A stretch of DNA of 64,000 nt, taken from JBCCGI01 sp039029355 (lineage in GTDB: Bacteria > Planctomycetota > UBA1135 > GCA-002686595). The notes under the pieces are model-generated. The model was not told the origin of the DNA, ran no database searches, and saw only the letters and a program-made list of their open reading frames with translations. The stretch's first letter is position 1. Every line of letters starts with the position of its first letter. Shown here piece after piece: positions 15,839 through 26,603 of this stretch. The DNA lies in the NCBI GenBank assembly GCA_039029355.1, contig JBCCGI010000029.1, positions 25,442 to 89,441 on the forward strand, in the 5' to 3' direction. The translations under genes were made by a program, and so were the position numbers.

Positions 15839-17577
15839 TGCGCGTCCCCGGTGACGACGACCTCGTCGCCGTCCTGCAGGAAGTGGACGCCGCTGGCGAC
15901 GATGCGCGCGCCGGCCTCCAGGCGCGGGGACTCGATGCGGCGCAGCTCGCCCAGGGACTCGGCCACCTCGACCGGCTCAAAGCGCGCGCGGTCGGCGTCG
16001 TCGAGCAGGAAGACCGCCGTCTCACCGTTCCGCTCGCGCACCGCGCTGACCGGGATGTAGAAGCCCTCGGGAAGCACGCCTTGCTCGACCGACACCTGGA
16101 CCAGGTCGCCGGGGCGCAGCAGCCAGCGGTTGTCGTCCAGCACGAAGCCGCCCAGGTGGGCCTCGGTCGGCTCGGGCACCAGCAGGTCGCCGACGTTGAG
16201 GTCGTCGGCCCCGACCAGCTGCACCAGCCGGAAGCTCGCGATCTGCAGCGTGCGTTCGCCGAGTCGGACCGGCACGCGCTCGCCCTGCAGCTCGCCCTGC
16301 AGCGTCTCGGCCGTGCGCGCGCCCTGGGCCAGGCCGCGGACGCGCAGCACCCAATGGTCGGGCGCCTCGCCCGCGACCGCGTCGGCGACCGTGTAGAGCC
16401 CCTCGCCGCCGAGGAGCTCGAGGGGGTTGTCGAAGATCGGGATGACGTAGGGGGCGCTGGGGAGGCCCGCGCGGCTGCGCGCCGTCCGCCGCTGGTTGGG
16501 AGCGATCAGGCCGATCTCGAAGGTCCGCGTGCCGGCGTCGGCGATGCCGCGCTTCTCGAAGACGGTGGCGCGCACGGCGCTCTCGAGGTCGACCTCGCTG
16601 TCCCGCATCGGGTAGATCAGCGCGTCGGTGCCGACGACGACCTCCTCTTCGAGCGTGGCCGAGACGCTCAGCACCGCCTCGATCGGGTTCATCATCGTCA
16701 GCGTCAGGATCGGCGCGCCGGCCTGCACGAAGCTTCCCTCGCCGACGTGGAGCTCGGTGACACGCCCCGGGAAGGGGGCGCGCAGGATGCAGTTCTCCAG
16801 GTCGCTCTCGGCGTCCCGCACAGCGGCCTCCAGCTCCTTGACCGACGCCCCCTGGGCCGCGTTGCTGGCGGTCTGCTGCACGATGGCGCCGTCGAGCTCC
16901 GAGATCGCCGACAGCGCGGCGTCGTGCTCTCGCTCGCGGGTGGTCACCAGGGTGAGCGCCTGCGCAAGGCGCGACTCCTGCGCCTGCAGCTCGGCCTCGC
17001 TCTGCCGCACGGAGATGTCCGACACCGCTCCGGTCGGTTCGAGCTCGACGTTGCGCTCGTACGTCGTGCGCGCGAGCGTCACCTCGGCCTGCACGGCCTC
17101 GACCTCGTCACGCGCGCGGCTGGCGTTGAGCTCGGCCGCAGCGGCCTGGGAGCGCGCGCTGTCGAGCCGCGCGGGCAGCACGCTGTCCAGCTGCGCAACC
17201 TGCGCATCGAGCTGCAGCCGGGCGGACGCCAGGCGCTGGCGGGCGCGCTCGAGCGCGCGCTGGAGCGGCTCGTCGTCGATCCGCGCCATCTCGGTGCCGG
17301 CCTCGACGACGCGACCGTCGAGGGCGGTCTGCTCGCCCTGCACCTCGTCGCCGATATCGATCAGCTCCTCGACGCGCCCGGAGACCTCGAACGGGATCTG
17401 GGTCTGGCGATACGGCGTGACCACCCCGGGAAGCAGCCGGCCGGGAGGGGGCGAGGTTCGCTCTAGACGCAACACGGTAACGGGCCGCGCCAGTGAGGCC
17501 GCGGCCTCGGAGTCGTCGCCGCCGCAGCCGGCGGACAGTGCGATCGTCGCGAGCAGAAGGAGCGCAGAACGGGTCAT
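15835..17577 (-). CDS. RND periplasmic adaptor lipoprotein (membrane fusion protein)
   Basis: 580 residues, longer than the usual 370-450. It has a lipoprotein signal (ATIALSAGCGG), a barrel-sandwich/lipoyl start (FEVSGRVEELIDIGDEV), then about 200 residues of alpha-helical hairpin (heptad-rich, 110-300), the second lipoyl half (LRAPFPGRVTELHVGEG), and extended beta domains. The extra length sits in the C-terminal beta part (about 340-560). It is the first gene of the pump operon and links the permease to an outer-membrane channel encoded elsewhere. Confidence 0.92.
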   Translation of the reverse strand: MTRSALLLLATIALSAGCGGDDSEAAASLARPVTVLRLERTSPPPGRLLPGVVTPYRQTQIPFEVSGRVEELIDIGDEVQGEQTALDGRVVEAGTEMARIDDEPLQRALERARQRLASARLQLDAQVAQLDSVLPARLDSARSQAAAAELNASRARDEVEAVQAEVTLARTTYERNVELEPTGAVSDISVRQSEAELQAQESRLAQALTLVTTREREHDAALSAISELDGAIVQQTASNAAQGASVKELEAAVRDAESDLENCILRAPFPGRVTELHVGEGSFVQAGAPILTLTMMNPIEAVLSVSATLEEEVVVGTDALIYPMRDSEVDLESAVRATVFEKRGIADAGTRTFEIGLIAPNQRRTARSRAGLPSAPYVIPIFDNPLELLGGEGLYTVADAVAGEAPDHWVLRVRGLAQGARTAETLQGELQGERVPVRLGERTLQIASFRLVQLVGADDLNVGDLLVPEPTEAHLGGFVLDDNRWLLRPGDLVQVSVEQGVLPEGFYIPVSAVRERNGETAVFLLDDADRARFEPVEVAESLGELRRIESPRLEAGARIVASGVHFLQDGDEVVVTGDAQ

Positions 17578-17858
17578 TGTCGGGCTTTTCTCGATTCGGG
17601 ACCGCGCAGGAGGAGCAGGAGCATACTCGGCCCGGCCGCGCGCGTCCCAGGGCAGCAGCGGTTGGCGCGGCTCGATCTTGTGGGCGCGGGCGCCGGTCGC
17701 GCCGGCTTCGGACCGGGCTCCGGCTGGCGCCCCGGGCCCTCCCGGGCGATGGTCCGCCGGGATGAGCGGGATCTCACGGCGCTCGGCGTTGCGCGCTTTC
17801 GCGGGGGCGCGCTAGCCTCGAGCGCGTCGCCGCCAGACCCAGGACCGAGGCCGTTCCA

Positions 17859-19895
17859 ATGATGAAACGAGGATCCTTGACCCTGGCCTGCGCCGCCGTT
17901 GCGCTGGCCAGCCCCTCCACGGCCCAGCTCTCCGGCGCGGCTGGCCCCGCGCCCGGCGAGGCTCCCGCGACGCGCTCCTGCGTGCCGTTTCCGCGGCCCA
18001 CGGTCTGGGTCGACTCGGGCGAAGACAAGGTGCTGCGCAGCGAGCTGCGCGTGTCGAAAGGGGGCGAGAGCCCCTTCAACTCGCTGTGGGACGGCCAGCG
18101 CGTGCGCCTCTTCGGCGCGCGCGACGAAGCGGTGTCGTTCAACGTCGTGCTCGAGGCTCCCGACTGCACGGTCGAGGACGTGACCGCGAGCTTCGACCGC
18201 CTGGTCGGCCCCGGCGGCGCGACGATCGAGTCGGCGCCGGCGGATCCGCTCGACCTGTTCAACTCGGTCGGGCGCTCGATCGAGCTGTTCTACGTCCGCT
18301 ACCTGCGGATCCGCGGCGTGAGCCGGCTCTCGTACGACGACTACGACCAGCGCCACGTGCCCGAGCGCTGGCGCCGGCCGCACGACCCGTCGAACGGCGT
18401 GGCGCTGCCCGGAACGGGCTGGTTCGACCGACCCGCGCACGACGAGGAGGTGCCCGACATCGCGGTGCCGCTGGAAGCGGTCGGGGCCTTCGACGTCACC
18501 GTCGGCACGAACCAGAGCCTCTGGGTCGACGTGCACGTGCCGCGCGGGACGGAGCCGGGCCCCTACATCGGGACGCTCGAGCTGCGCTCCGCCGCCGGCT
18601 GGCTGCGCTCGATCCCGGTCGAGCTGGAGGTGCTCGACTTCACCCTGCCGGCTGACTTCAGCGCGAAGACCATGGTGTACCTCGGCTACGGCGCCGTGAA
18701 CGAGCGTCAGGTGGGCGTGCCGTATCCCGACTCGGGGACGCCGCAGGCGGCGCTCTCCGATCGCGTGCGGGACAACTACTTCAAGGTCCTGCGGCGCCAC
18801 CGCCTGACGCCGTTCGACGCGAACGACGGCCCCGACGCCTGGCCCTTCGACCGTCCGCGCGAGCACTGGGTCGGCAAGCTCCAGGGCGCGTTCTACACGG
18901 CCGCGGAGGGCTACGCCGGGCCGGGAGAAGGAGTCGGGCACGACTTCTTCGTTGTGGGCGCCTACGGCTCCTGGGGCTGGCAGGACGCCGGCACCGCGGC
19001 GATGCACCAGCGGACCGATGCCTGGATGAGCTGGTTCCAGGCCAACGCTCCGGAGGCCGAGGTCGCGCTCTATCTCATCGACGAGCCGCCGCTGACCGAC
19101 GCGGCGCTCGTGGCGAAGATCCAGGGGTGGATCGCGGACATGGACTCGAACCCGGGGCCGGGGCAGGAGATGCTCTCCCTTTCGACCGTCGAGATGCACC
19201 CCGCGATGAACCTGTTCCCCACGCTCGACATCGCGGCGTCGTGGGCCAACGTGCAGGACCCAGCCCTGGCCGAGCCGGCCTTCGACTACTTCCAGACGGG
19301 CGGGCGCCAGGCCTTCATCTACAACGGCGTGCGGCCGTCGGTCGGGAGCTTCGCGACCGAGGACGACGGGGTCGCGCTGCGGGTCGTCGCGTGGACCCAC
19401 TTCAAGAGGGGCGTCGACCGCTACTTCTTCTGGGAAGCGACCTACTTCGACAACTTCCAGGGGTGTTCGACAAGCTCGTGTCCCACCGACCTCTTCGGCG
19501 AAGCGCAGACCTTCGGCGGGGTGCCGCCGGTCTTCGACCCCGTGCTGGGGGAGACGGGCTGGAACCACAGCAACGGCGACGGCGTCCTGCTCTATCCGGG
19601 GAACGACTTCCTGTATCCGCAGGACTCGTATGGCCTCGAAGGGCCGCTCGCGAGCCTGCGGCTCAAGCACTGGAGGCGCGGCCTGCAGGACTACGAGTAC
19701 CTGCAGCTCGCGCGGGCCAAGAACCCGGCCGCGGTGGACTCGCTGGTGCAGTTCCTGGTGCCCTCGGTGCTGTGGGAGCCGGGCGTCGACGATCCAAGCG
19801 ACCCCACGTACGTGGTCGCGGATATCTCGTGGAGCACCGACCCGGAGGTCTGGCACGGGGCACGCGCCCTCCTGGCGGAGATCATCGACGGCTGA
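17859..19895 (+). CDS. Secreted DUF4091-domain glycoside-hydrolase-like protein
   Basis: 678 residues with a Sec signal (LACAAVALASPSTAQ). Middle and C-terminal parts fit the DUF4091 family, a TIM-barrel-like glycosidase clan member: VALYLIDEPPLTDAAL (acidic DE pair at a barrel strand end), WTHFKRGVDRYFFWEATY, and the C-terminal signature GDGVLLYPG followed by LASLRLKHWRRGLQDYEYL. The preceding 230 residues are a beta-sandwich. It probably acts on extracellular polysaccharide; the substrate is unknown. It is divergent from the RND operon, with 281 bases between that hold no gene I can see. Confidence 0.83.
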   Translation: MMKRGSLTLACAAVALASPSTAQLSGAAGPAPGEAPATRSCVPFPRPTVWVDSGEDKVLRSELRVSKGGESPFNSLWDGQRVRLFGARDEAVSFNVVLEAPDCTVEDVTASFDRLVGPGGATIESAPADPLDLFNSVGRSIELFYVRYLRIRGVSRLSYDDYDQRHVPERWRRPHDPSNGVALPGTGWFDRPAHDEEVPDIAVPLEAVGAFDVTVGTNQSLWVDVHVPRGTEPGPYIGTLELRSAAGWLRSIPVELEVLDFTLPADFSAKTMVYLGYGAVNERQVGVPYPDSGTPQAALSDRVRDNYFKVLRRHRLTPFDANDGPDAWPFDRPREHWVGKLQGAFYTAAEGYAGPGEGVGHDFFVVGAYGSWGWQDAGTAAMHQRTDAWMSWFQANAPEAEVALYLIDEPPLTDAALVAKIQGWIADMDSNPGPGQEMLSLSTVEMHPAMNLFPTLDIAASWANVQDPALAEPAFDYFQTGGRQAFIYNGVRPSVGSFATEDDGVALRVVAWTHFKRGVDRYFFWEATYFDNFQGCSTSSCPTDLFGEAQTFGGVPPVFDPVLGETGWNHSNGDGVLLYPGNDFLYPQDSYGLEGPLASLRLKHWRRGLQDYEYLQLARAKNPAAVDSLVQFLVPSVLWEPGVDDPSDPTYVVADISWSTDPEVWHGARALLAEIIDG

Positions 19896-19943
19896 GGCGG
19901 CACCCGAACGGGCAGCGCCGCCCCGCGGGGTACAATCGGCGCC

Positions 19944-21218
19944 ATGACCCCCCTCCGCAGCTTCGCCACGATCGCCGCCCTCGTGGGCTTCGCCTCGCTC
20001 CTTTCCGCCGACGTCCTGACCGTCGGTCCCCCCGGATCGGGTTCGGACTTCGACGACATCCAGAGCGCGGTCGACGCGGCTGAGCGCGGTGACGTCGTGC
20101 TGGTCGGGCCGGGCAGCTACCTCGGCTTCACCGTGGACAAGGCGGTGGTCGTACACGGCGCGGGCGTGGGCCAGACGAACGTCTCGAACCAGCTCGCGCC
20201 GTTCGCCGTCAACGCGGTGCGCGTCCAGGGCGTGCCGGCGGGCGAGGTCGCGGTGGTCGCTGGGCTCCGCGTCGAGCTCCCCAGCACGCCGTTCGGCCAG
20301 GAGTCGCTCGTCGAGGCCAGCGGCAACACCGGCACGGTGCTGCTGCACGACGTCGAGCTGATCGGCGCCGAGACCCGCGGCGGCCTCGAGGGGCGCGCCA
20401 CGACGCGGCTGATCCTCTCCGCATCGCGCTCGTTCGGCGGCGGAGGCGGCGGGCTGCTCGACGCGACCTACGCGCTGAGCGCTACCGGCACCCGGCTGTG
20501 GGTGATCGACTCGAGCGTCGAGGCAGCGCCGCTCTCGGGCTTCTTCCTGCCGCTGCAGAAGGAAGCCGTGCAGCTCTCCAACTGCGACGCCCTGTTCGCC
20601 GCCAGCCTCGTGCGCGCGGGCGAGCTCGGGCCGACCGCCTCGGGCGAGGGCGCCGACGCGGTGCTCGCGCGCTCCTCGCTGATCAACGTCGCGAGCTCGC
20701 GCGTGTTCGGCGGCGACGGCGCGACCGGCGCGGGAGGCTACGCCTTCCGGCTCTTCCAGAGCGCGATCGCGACCAGCTTCGCGGACTCGATCGTCGAGGG
20801 CGGCCTCGACGCGGCGGGCCTCGCGCAGCAGGACCCCGTCACGGTCGACGTCGAGTCGAGCTACTCGGAGGTCTCGCAGCTGCTCCCGACCCTGACGGTG
20901 TCCACCGCCGCGGCGAGCGCCGGCGACGCGGTCCAGCTCCAGCTGCGCGGCACGCCGGGCGCGAGCGGCCAGCTGTTCGCCTCGCTCGGCATCGGCCCGG
21001 GCTTCCCGATCCTGGGCGTCGGCGGCGACGTGTTCCTCGAGCCCGGAGCGCTGGTGCCGCTCGGTGCGCTGACGCTCGACGGTTCGGGGCAGGCGCAGGT
21101 CCCCGTGACCGTGCCCTCGCTGCCGGGGAACGCGCCCGCGCTCGCGACCTTCCAATGGGTCGACCAGGCGAGCGGCGGGGCGATGGTCTCGAACCCGGCC
21201 TTTCTCAGCCTGCTCTAG
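19944..21218 (+). CDS. Secreted parallel beta-helix-type protein, paralogue of the 11360 gene
   Basis: 424 residues with a short signal (FASLLSADVL). It opens like the protein at 11360: GSGSDFDDIQSAVDAAERGD followed by VVLVGPGSY, the first turns of a right-handed beta-helix. The helix part runs to about 300. A C-terminal beta module follows (from about 310) and ends NPAFLSLL. It lies 48 bases after the DUF4091 gene, so both may be transcribed together. No catalytic signature is seen. Confidence 0.7.
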   Translation: MTPLRSFATIAALVGFASLLSADVLTVGPPGSGSDFDDIQSAVDAAERGDVVLVGPGSYLGFTVDKAVVVHGAGVGQTNVSNQLAPFAVNAVRVQGVPAGEVAVVAGLRVELPSTPFGQESLVEASGNTGTVLLHDVELIGAETRGGLEGRATTRLILSASRSFGGGGGGLLDATYALSATGTRLWVIDSSVEAAPLSGFFLPLQKEAVQLSNCDALFAASLVRAGELGPTASGEGADAVLARSSLINVASSRVFGGDGATGAGGYAFRLFQSAIATSFADSIVEGGLDAAGLAQQDPVTVDVESSYSEVSQLLPTLTVSTAAASAGDAVQLQLRGTPGASGQLFASLGIGPGFPILGVGGDVFLEPGALVPLGALTLDGSGQAQVPVTVPSLPGNAPALATFQWVDQASGGAMVSNPAFLSLL

Positions 21219-21225
21219 CGAGCGG

Positions 21226-23667
21226 CTAGGGCTGCACGACGAGCTCCAGAGCGTCGCTCGCGCTCAGCCCGCCCGCGGCGCCGCATCCGGGCGGGTTGAG
21301 CCACCCGAACTGCGCGTACACCGTCAACCCCGGCGCGGCCGCGGGCACCGGGAGGCCGACCTCGGCGTACCCGTGCTCGTCCGTGGCGGCCAGCTCGATC
21401 GCGGCGACCGCTCCGACGTGCAGGTTCGCGCCCAGCACGGCGGTCCCGGCGGGGTCCGGCGTAAGCCCGACCAGCAGCGCTCCGGCGGCCTGCGGCGGCG
21501 CTCCGCTGCACCAGAGCCCGAACGACGCGTCGCCCGTGACCGGCATCTTGGTCGGCCCGGCGAGGATCGGTCCTGCGCAGGCCGGCGTTGAGGCGCCCAC
21601 CCGCGCGACGCCCGTCGGCAGCGGGTCGAGCACGCTGAGGTAGGCGTCGGCCCCGCCCTGGTTGGAGAGCTGCAGCCCGTCGGGCGTCGTCGGGAAGATC
21701 AGCGATTCGGTGCTGCCTCCGACGACGACCGTGCCGTCCTGCGCGAGCGCCACCGCGGCGACCGAGTCGAGCGCCGGCGTCGAGAAGATCCCGGCGTAGA
21801 ACAGCCGGTCGAGCTCGGGGGCGAAGCGCGCGACGTACACGTCCCAGTTCTGGATGCCCGTGCCGAACGAGCCGGGCGTCTTGGGGAAGTCGACCGAGCC
21901 GGTGTTGCCCACGACGACCGGCAGCCCCGACGCGTCGACCGCGACGGCGCGGACGGTGTCGGTGGGGAAGATGCTCCCGCCGAGGTACGTGGCGCGCTCG
22001 ACCTCGCCCGTCGGGCCGAGCCGCACGACCACGCCGTCGCCGAAGTTCGGCCACCCGACGGCCTGCTCCTGAAACGCGCCGGGCGTGGTGGGGAAGCCGT
22101 CGAGCGACTCGCCGACCACGAACGCCGTCCCGTCCTGCGCGAGGCCCACGTCGGTGGCGAGGTCGGGCTCGGTTCCGCCCAGGTAGGTCGAGTATCGCAG
22201 CGCGGAGCCGTCCGGCTCGAAGCGCGTTGCGAACATGTCGGTGTCGCCGCTGTAGGACGTCTGCGCGGCCCCGGGCGTGACCGGGAAGTTGAGCGAGTCC
22301 AGATGGCCGGCTACCACCACACCGCCGGACGCGTCGAGCGCCAGGTCGCGCAGGTACTCGTCGCCGTCACCGCCGAGATAGGTGGCCCAGATCAGCGCCC
22401 CTCCGTCCGGGGCCATGCGAAGCACGAAGGCGTCGAAGTCGTCGGGAGACGAGCTGGGCAGCTCCTGGAATGCGCCCGGCGTCGTCGGAAGGTCCGCGCC
22501 GTTCGTCGTACCGGCCACCGTCGCGGCACCCGAGTCGTCCACCGCGAGCCCGTAGGCGAGCATGCGCGGCGTCCCGCCCAGGAAGGTCGAGTAGACCAGC
22601 GAGCTCCCGGTCGGGTCGAGCTTTAGGAGGAAGGCCTCCTGAGCGTCGCTCGAGCCGCTGAAGTCCGGATCGAAGCTCGCCGTCGTCGGGAAGTCGCGCG
22701 AGAACGTGTAGCCCGCGACGTACGCGGCCCCGTCCGCGTCGACGGCGAGGTCCTCCGCGTAGTCGGACTCGACCCCGCCGATACGCGCCGAGTACACGAG
22801 CGTCGAGGAGGCGGGATCGATGCGGACCACGAACACGTCGCGCGACAGGCCCGCCTGCGAGAAGGCGCCGGGCGTGGAGGGAAAGAGCAGCGAGCGCGTC
22901 GTGCCGCTCGCCGTGATCACGCCCGCGCCGTCGACCGCGACGCTGTACACGTCGTCTCCGTCCTCGCCCCCGAGGTAGGTCGACCAGACCAGCCCGGGAT
23001 CGACGACGGTCGCCAGCGCCGCGTCGCGCTCGGGAGCCGAGAAACCGAAGGCCGTGTCGCCGAGCCGGTGGACCGCGATGTGCAGCGGCGCGCGCGTGCC
23101 GTCGGCGCGCACCTGCCAGGCGATCGGCGCGCTCTGCGCGAGCGTGCCCAGGTCGGTGGTGAGCCGCAGCGACCCGTCGGGCGCGACGTCGACGCGCCGC
23201 GCGCCGTCCGCGTGTACGCGGACCTGCGCGAGGTCCGCGCCCGGCGCCAGCAGGAGGTCGTACGCGACCCAGTCGGCGTCGCGGCGGACCACCAGGTCGA
23301 CGCCGTCGTAGAGCCGCTCGATCGTGACCGCGCGGTAGCCGCGCAGACCCGAACGCCACGCGGCGGGGTCGGCGCCGCGGAAGACGGAGTGGCTGCTGGG
23401 CGACTCCCCGCGCCCCACCACGCGCGCCGCGGACGAGGCTCCCTCGAAGCGCAGCGCGACGAGCGCGCCCTCGCGCGCGTCGCCGCAGGCGCGCTCGATC
23501 TGGAGGTAGAGCGCGTCCTCGGCCACCCGCACCTGCCGGTCGCCGTCCGCGGCGACGAAGCGCGCGTCGGTCTGCCACTGTCCGAGGTTCTCGACGAAGA
23601 CCGGGCCGTCCTGGGCCCGAAGAGCGCTCGCGAGGAGCGAGCAGGCGAGCATCGCGGCTACGCGCAT
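21226..23667 (-). CDS. Secreted SBBP beta-propeller protein
   Basis: 813 residues with a signal peptide (MLACSLLASALRAQ). The N-terminal ~230 residues match the domain that precedes SBBP repeats (FVENLGQWQTDARFV, LYDGVDLVVRR). From about 230 to 670 there are eight or so repeats of 50-55 residues with the SBBP core (STYLGGEDGDDVYSVAVD; YLGGTPRMLAYGLAVDDSG), expected to make a propeller. The last 125 residues form the beta module shared with other secreted proteins here, ending with a GLSASDALELVV-type strand. The start has a strong AAGGAGGT Shine-Dalgarno. It is convergent with the 19944 gene, seven bases between stops. Function is probably surface binding; not enzymatic by sequence. Confidence 0.85.
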   Translation of the reverse strand: MRVAAMLACSLLASALRAQDGPVFVENLGQWQTDARFVAADGDRQVRVAEDALYLQIERACGDAREGALVALRFEGASSAARVVGRGESPSSHSVFRGADPAAWRSGLRGYRAVTIERLYDGVDLVVRRDADWVAYDLLLAPGADLAQVRVHADGARRVDVAPDGSLRLTTDLGTLAQSAPIAWQVRADGTRAPLHIAVHRLGDTAFGFSAPERDAALATVVDPGLVWSTYLGGEDGDDVYSVAVDGAGVITASGTTRSLLFPSTPGAFSQAGLSRDVFVVRIDPASSTLVYSARIGGVESDYAEDLAVDADGAAYVAGYTFSRDFPTTASFDPDFSGSSDAQEAFLLKLDPTGSSLVYSTFLGGTPRMLAYGLAVDDSGAATVAGTTNGADLPTTPGAFQELPSSSPDDFDAFVLRMAPDGGALIWATYLGGDGDEYLRDLALDASGGVVVAGHLDSLNFPVTPGAAQTSYSGDTDMFATRFEPDGSALRYSTYLGGTEPDLATDVGLAQDGTAFVVGESLDGFPTTPGAFQEQAVGWPNFGDGVVVRLGPTGEVERATYLGGSIFPTDTVRAVAVDASGLPVVVGNTGSVDFPKTPGSFGTGIQNWDVYVARFAPELDRLFYAGIFSTPALDSVAAVALAQDGTVVVGGSTESLIFPTTPDGLQLSNQGGADAYLSVLDPLPTGVARVGASTPACAGPILAGPTKMPVTGDASFGLWCSGAPPQAAGALLVGLTPDPAGTAVLGANLHVGAVAAIELAATDEHGYAEVGLPVPAAAPGLTVYAQFGWLNPPGCGAAGGLSASDALELVVQP

Positions 23668-23825
23668 AGGTGACCTCCTTGCCGGTCTTTCAGGGTAGCG
23701 TGCGTCCCACGGCCGTGGGCGAGCGGCCCAAGGAGTCGCGCGGGCGCTGCGCGTGGACGGTTGTTCCTACGGAAAACCCGCGGTCTCGCCTGCCGTGCGA
23801 GCGCCTCAGCTAGGATCGACGGTCG

Positions 23826-24248
23826 ATGTCCGAGAACCTCGATCGCTACTACCGCCGGCGCGCGACCAGCGCCGCCCACGCCGACCTGCTGCACCCGCTC
23901 CTCGTGCTGGGACTGGGCGCGGTCGTGGCCTTGCTTGTGGGAGCGGAGAACGGCGGTCTCGTCGGCTGGGCCCGGATGGGCGGCGGCGTCGTGCTCGGCG
24001 CGAGCGCAATCGCGCTGTTCCGCGGCCTCGCGTGGGGGCGCTGGGCGGGCGCGGCGATCTTCGCGTTGCTCGCCGTGCTTACCGCGGTCGATCTCGCGCG
24101 CAACGGCTTCGACGTGAAGGAGGTGTTCCGGCTGATCCTGTGTCTCGTCTTCGCGATCTCGCTCGCGGAGCCCGCCACCGGCGAGCGCCTCGCTTGGATG
24201 CGCGGCGAGCGCTCGGTCGACGCCGACGACGCGCCGCCGCCGCGCTAG
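23826..24248 (+). CDS. Small membrane protein with four predicted helices
   Basis: 140 residues. After a charged N-terminus (MSENLDRYYRRR) there are four hydrophobic segments: LLVLGLGAVVALLVGA, a Gly/Ala-rich segment (GGGVVLGASAIALFRG), AIFALLAVLTAVDLA and FRLILCLVFAISLA. The acidic tail is probably cytoplasmic. I do not recognise the family. Its stop overlaps that of the convergent NTF2-like gene by four bases (CTAG). Confidence 0.7.
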   Translation: MSENLDRYYRRRATSAAHADLLHPLLVLGLGAVVALLVGAENGGLVGWARMGGGVVLGASAIALFRGLAWGRWAGAAIFALLAVLTAVDLARNGFDVKEVFRLILCLVFAISLAEPATGERLAWMRGERSVDADDAPPPR

Positions 24249-24649
24249 CGGAAGAAGCGGCGTGTTACCGGCGAGGCGTGGTGAAGCACCATGCGCCAGC
24301 GCCCCTCACGGAGCACGAAGACGTTGGTGGCCGCGGCCTCGGAGAACGCGGCCTCGGGTTGACCCGCCGAGCGGATGCGCTCGAGCGCGGTGACCCACGC
24401 GGCTTCGCCCTGGACGTCGATCGCGAGGTCGGCGATCTCGAACGCGATGCCTTCTGTGCTGCGGAAGATCGCTTCCCACGCGGCGTGGACGAGCTCGACG
24501 CCGACCAGCATCTCGCCCCCGGGGTGGACGCACTTGATCGAGGGGTCGTCGAGCCAGACGTCGCGCATCGCCTCGGCGTCCAGGGCCTCGAAGGCGCGGT
24601 AGAACGAGCGGTTGGCGGCGGCGACTTGCTTGGCGGCGGCGTAGGTCAT
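24245..24649 (-). CDS. NTF2/SnoaL-like (nuclear transport factor 2 superfamily) protein
   Basis: 134 residues with the classic cone-shaped NTF2 pattern: VAAANRSFYRAFEALDAEAM, MRDVWLDDPSIKCVHPGG, and AFSEAAATNVFVLREGRWRM with the C-terminal strand LHHASPV. This subgroup (often annotated ketosteroid-isomerase-like or DUF4440/SnoaL_3) is common and its substrates are mostly unknown. The ATG at 24647-24649 gives the standard length. It lies 20 bases downstream of the sigma-54 activator on the same strand, so the two may be co-transcribed. Confidence 0.87.
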   Translation of the reverse strand: MTYAAAKQVAAANRSFYRAFEALDAEAMRDVWLDDPSIKCVHPGGEMLVGVELVHAAWEAIFRSTEGIAFEIADLAIDVQGEAAWVTALERIRSAGQPEAAFSEAAATNVFVLREGRWRMVLHHASPVTRRFFR

Positions 24650-24669
24650 GGTGCGTCGGCGGGGACAGG

Positions 24670-26358
<1,689 letters not shown>

Positions 26359-26374
26359 GGCGGAGGGAGGAGGG

Positions 26375-26407
26375 TTGAAACGTCCCTTGAAACGTATGGA
26401 ACGTTTC
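26375..26407. promoter_or_regulatory. Repeat cluster TTGAAACGT (two direct, one inverted) before the activator gene
   Basis: TTGAAACGT occurs at 26375-26383 and 26387-26395, twelve bases apart. The inverted half ACGTTTC at 26401-26407 forms a palindrome with the second copy (GAAACGT, five bases, ACGTTTC). Sigma-54 activators of the XylR group bind palindromic upstream sites near their own gene. The location between activator and pirin fits such a site, but no binding data can be read from sequence. Confidence 0.5.
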
Positions 26408-26603
26408 GCGTCGAGTGTGAGAGGAGATGCAAGGCGCGCCGAGAACGCCCAGGCGTGAGCGTAAGGTGCTATTGGGAAGTATGTTATGCTTGTCGTCTGG
26501 GCTGGTGCGGAAGCCACGGCACGCCGCTTGGAATCACGGGGCCGGCGGAGCGGCTGCGGGCCGATCGACGGCTCGCCTCCCCGCTCCCCAAGGAGACTTC
26601 TCG

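Noticed and set aside
17574..21155. Minus-strand open frame of about 1190 codons
   Set aside because: It is antisense to the DUF4091 and beta-helix genes, is very rich in Arg, Gly and His, and shows no domain. In 70% GC DNA such mirror frames are expected.
26517..26532. CGGCACGCCGCTTGGA as a sigma-54 promoter for pirin
   Set aside because: The -24 half is close, but the -12 GC is GG, which is normally critical. Not firm enough to list.
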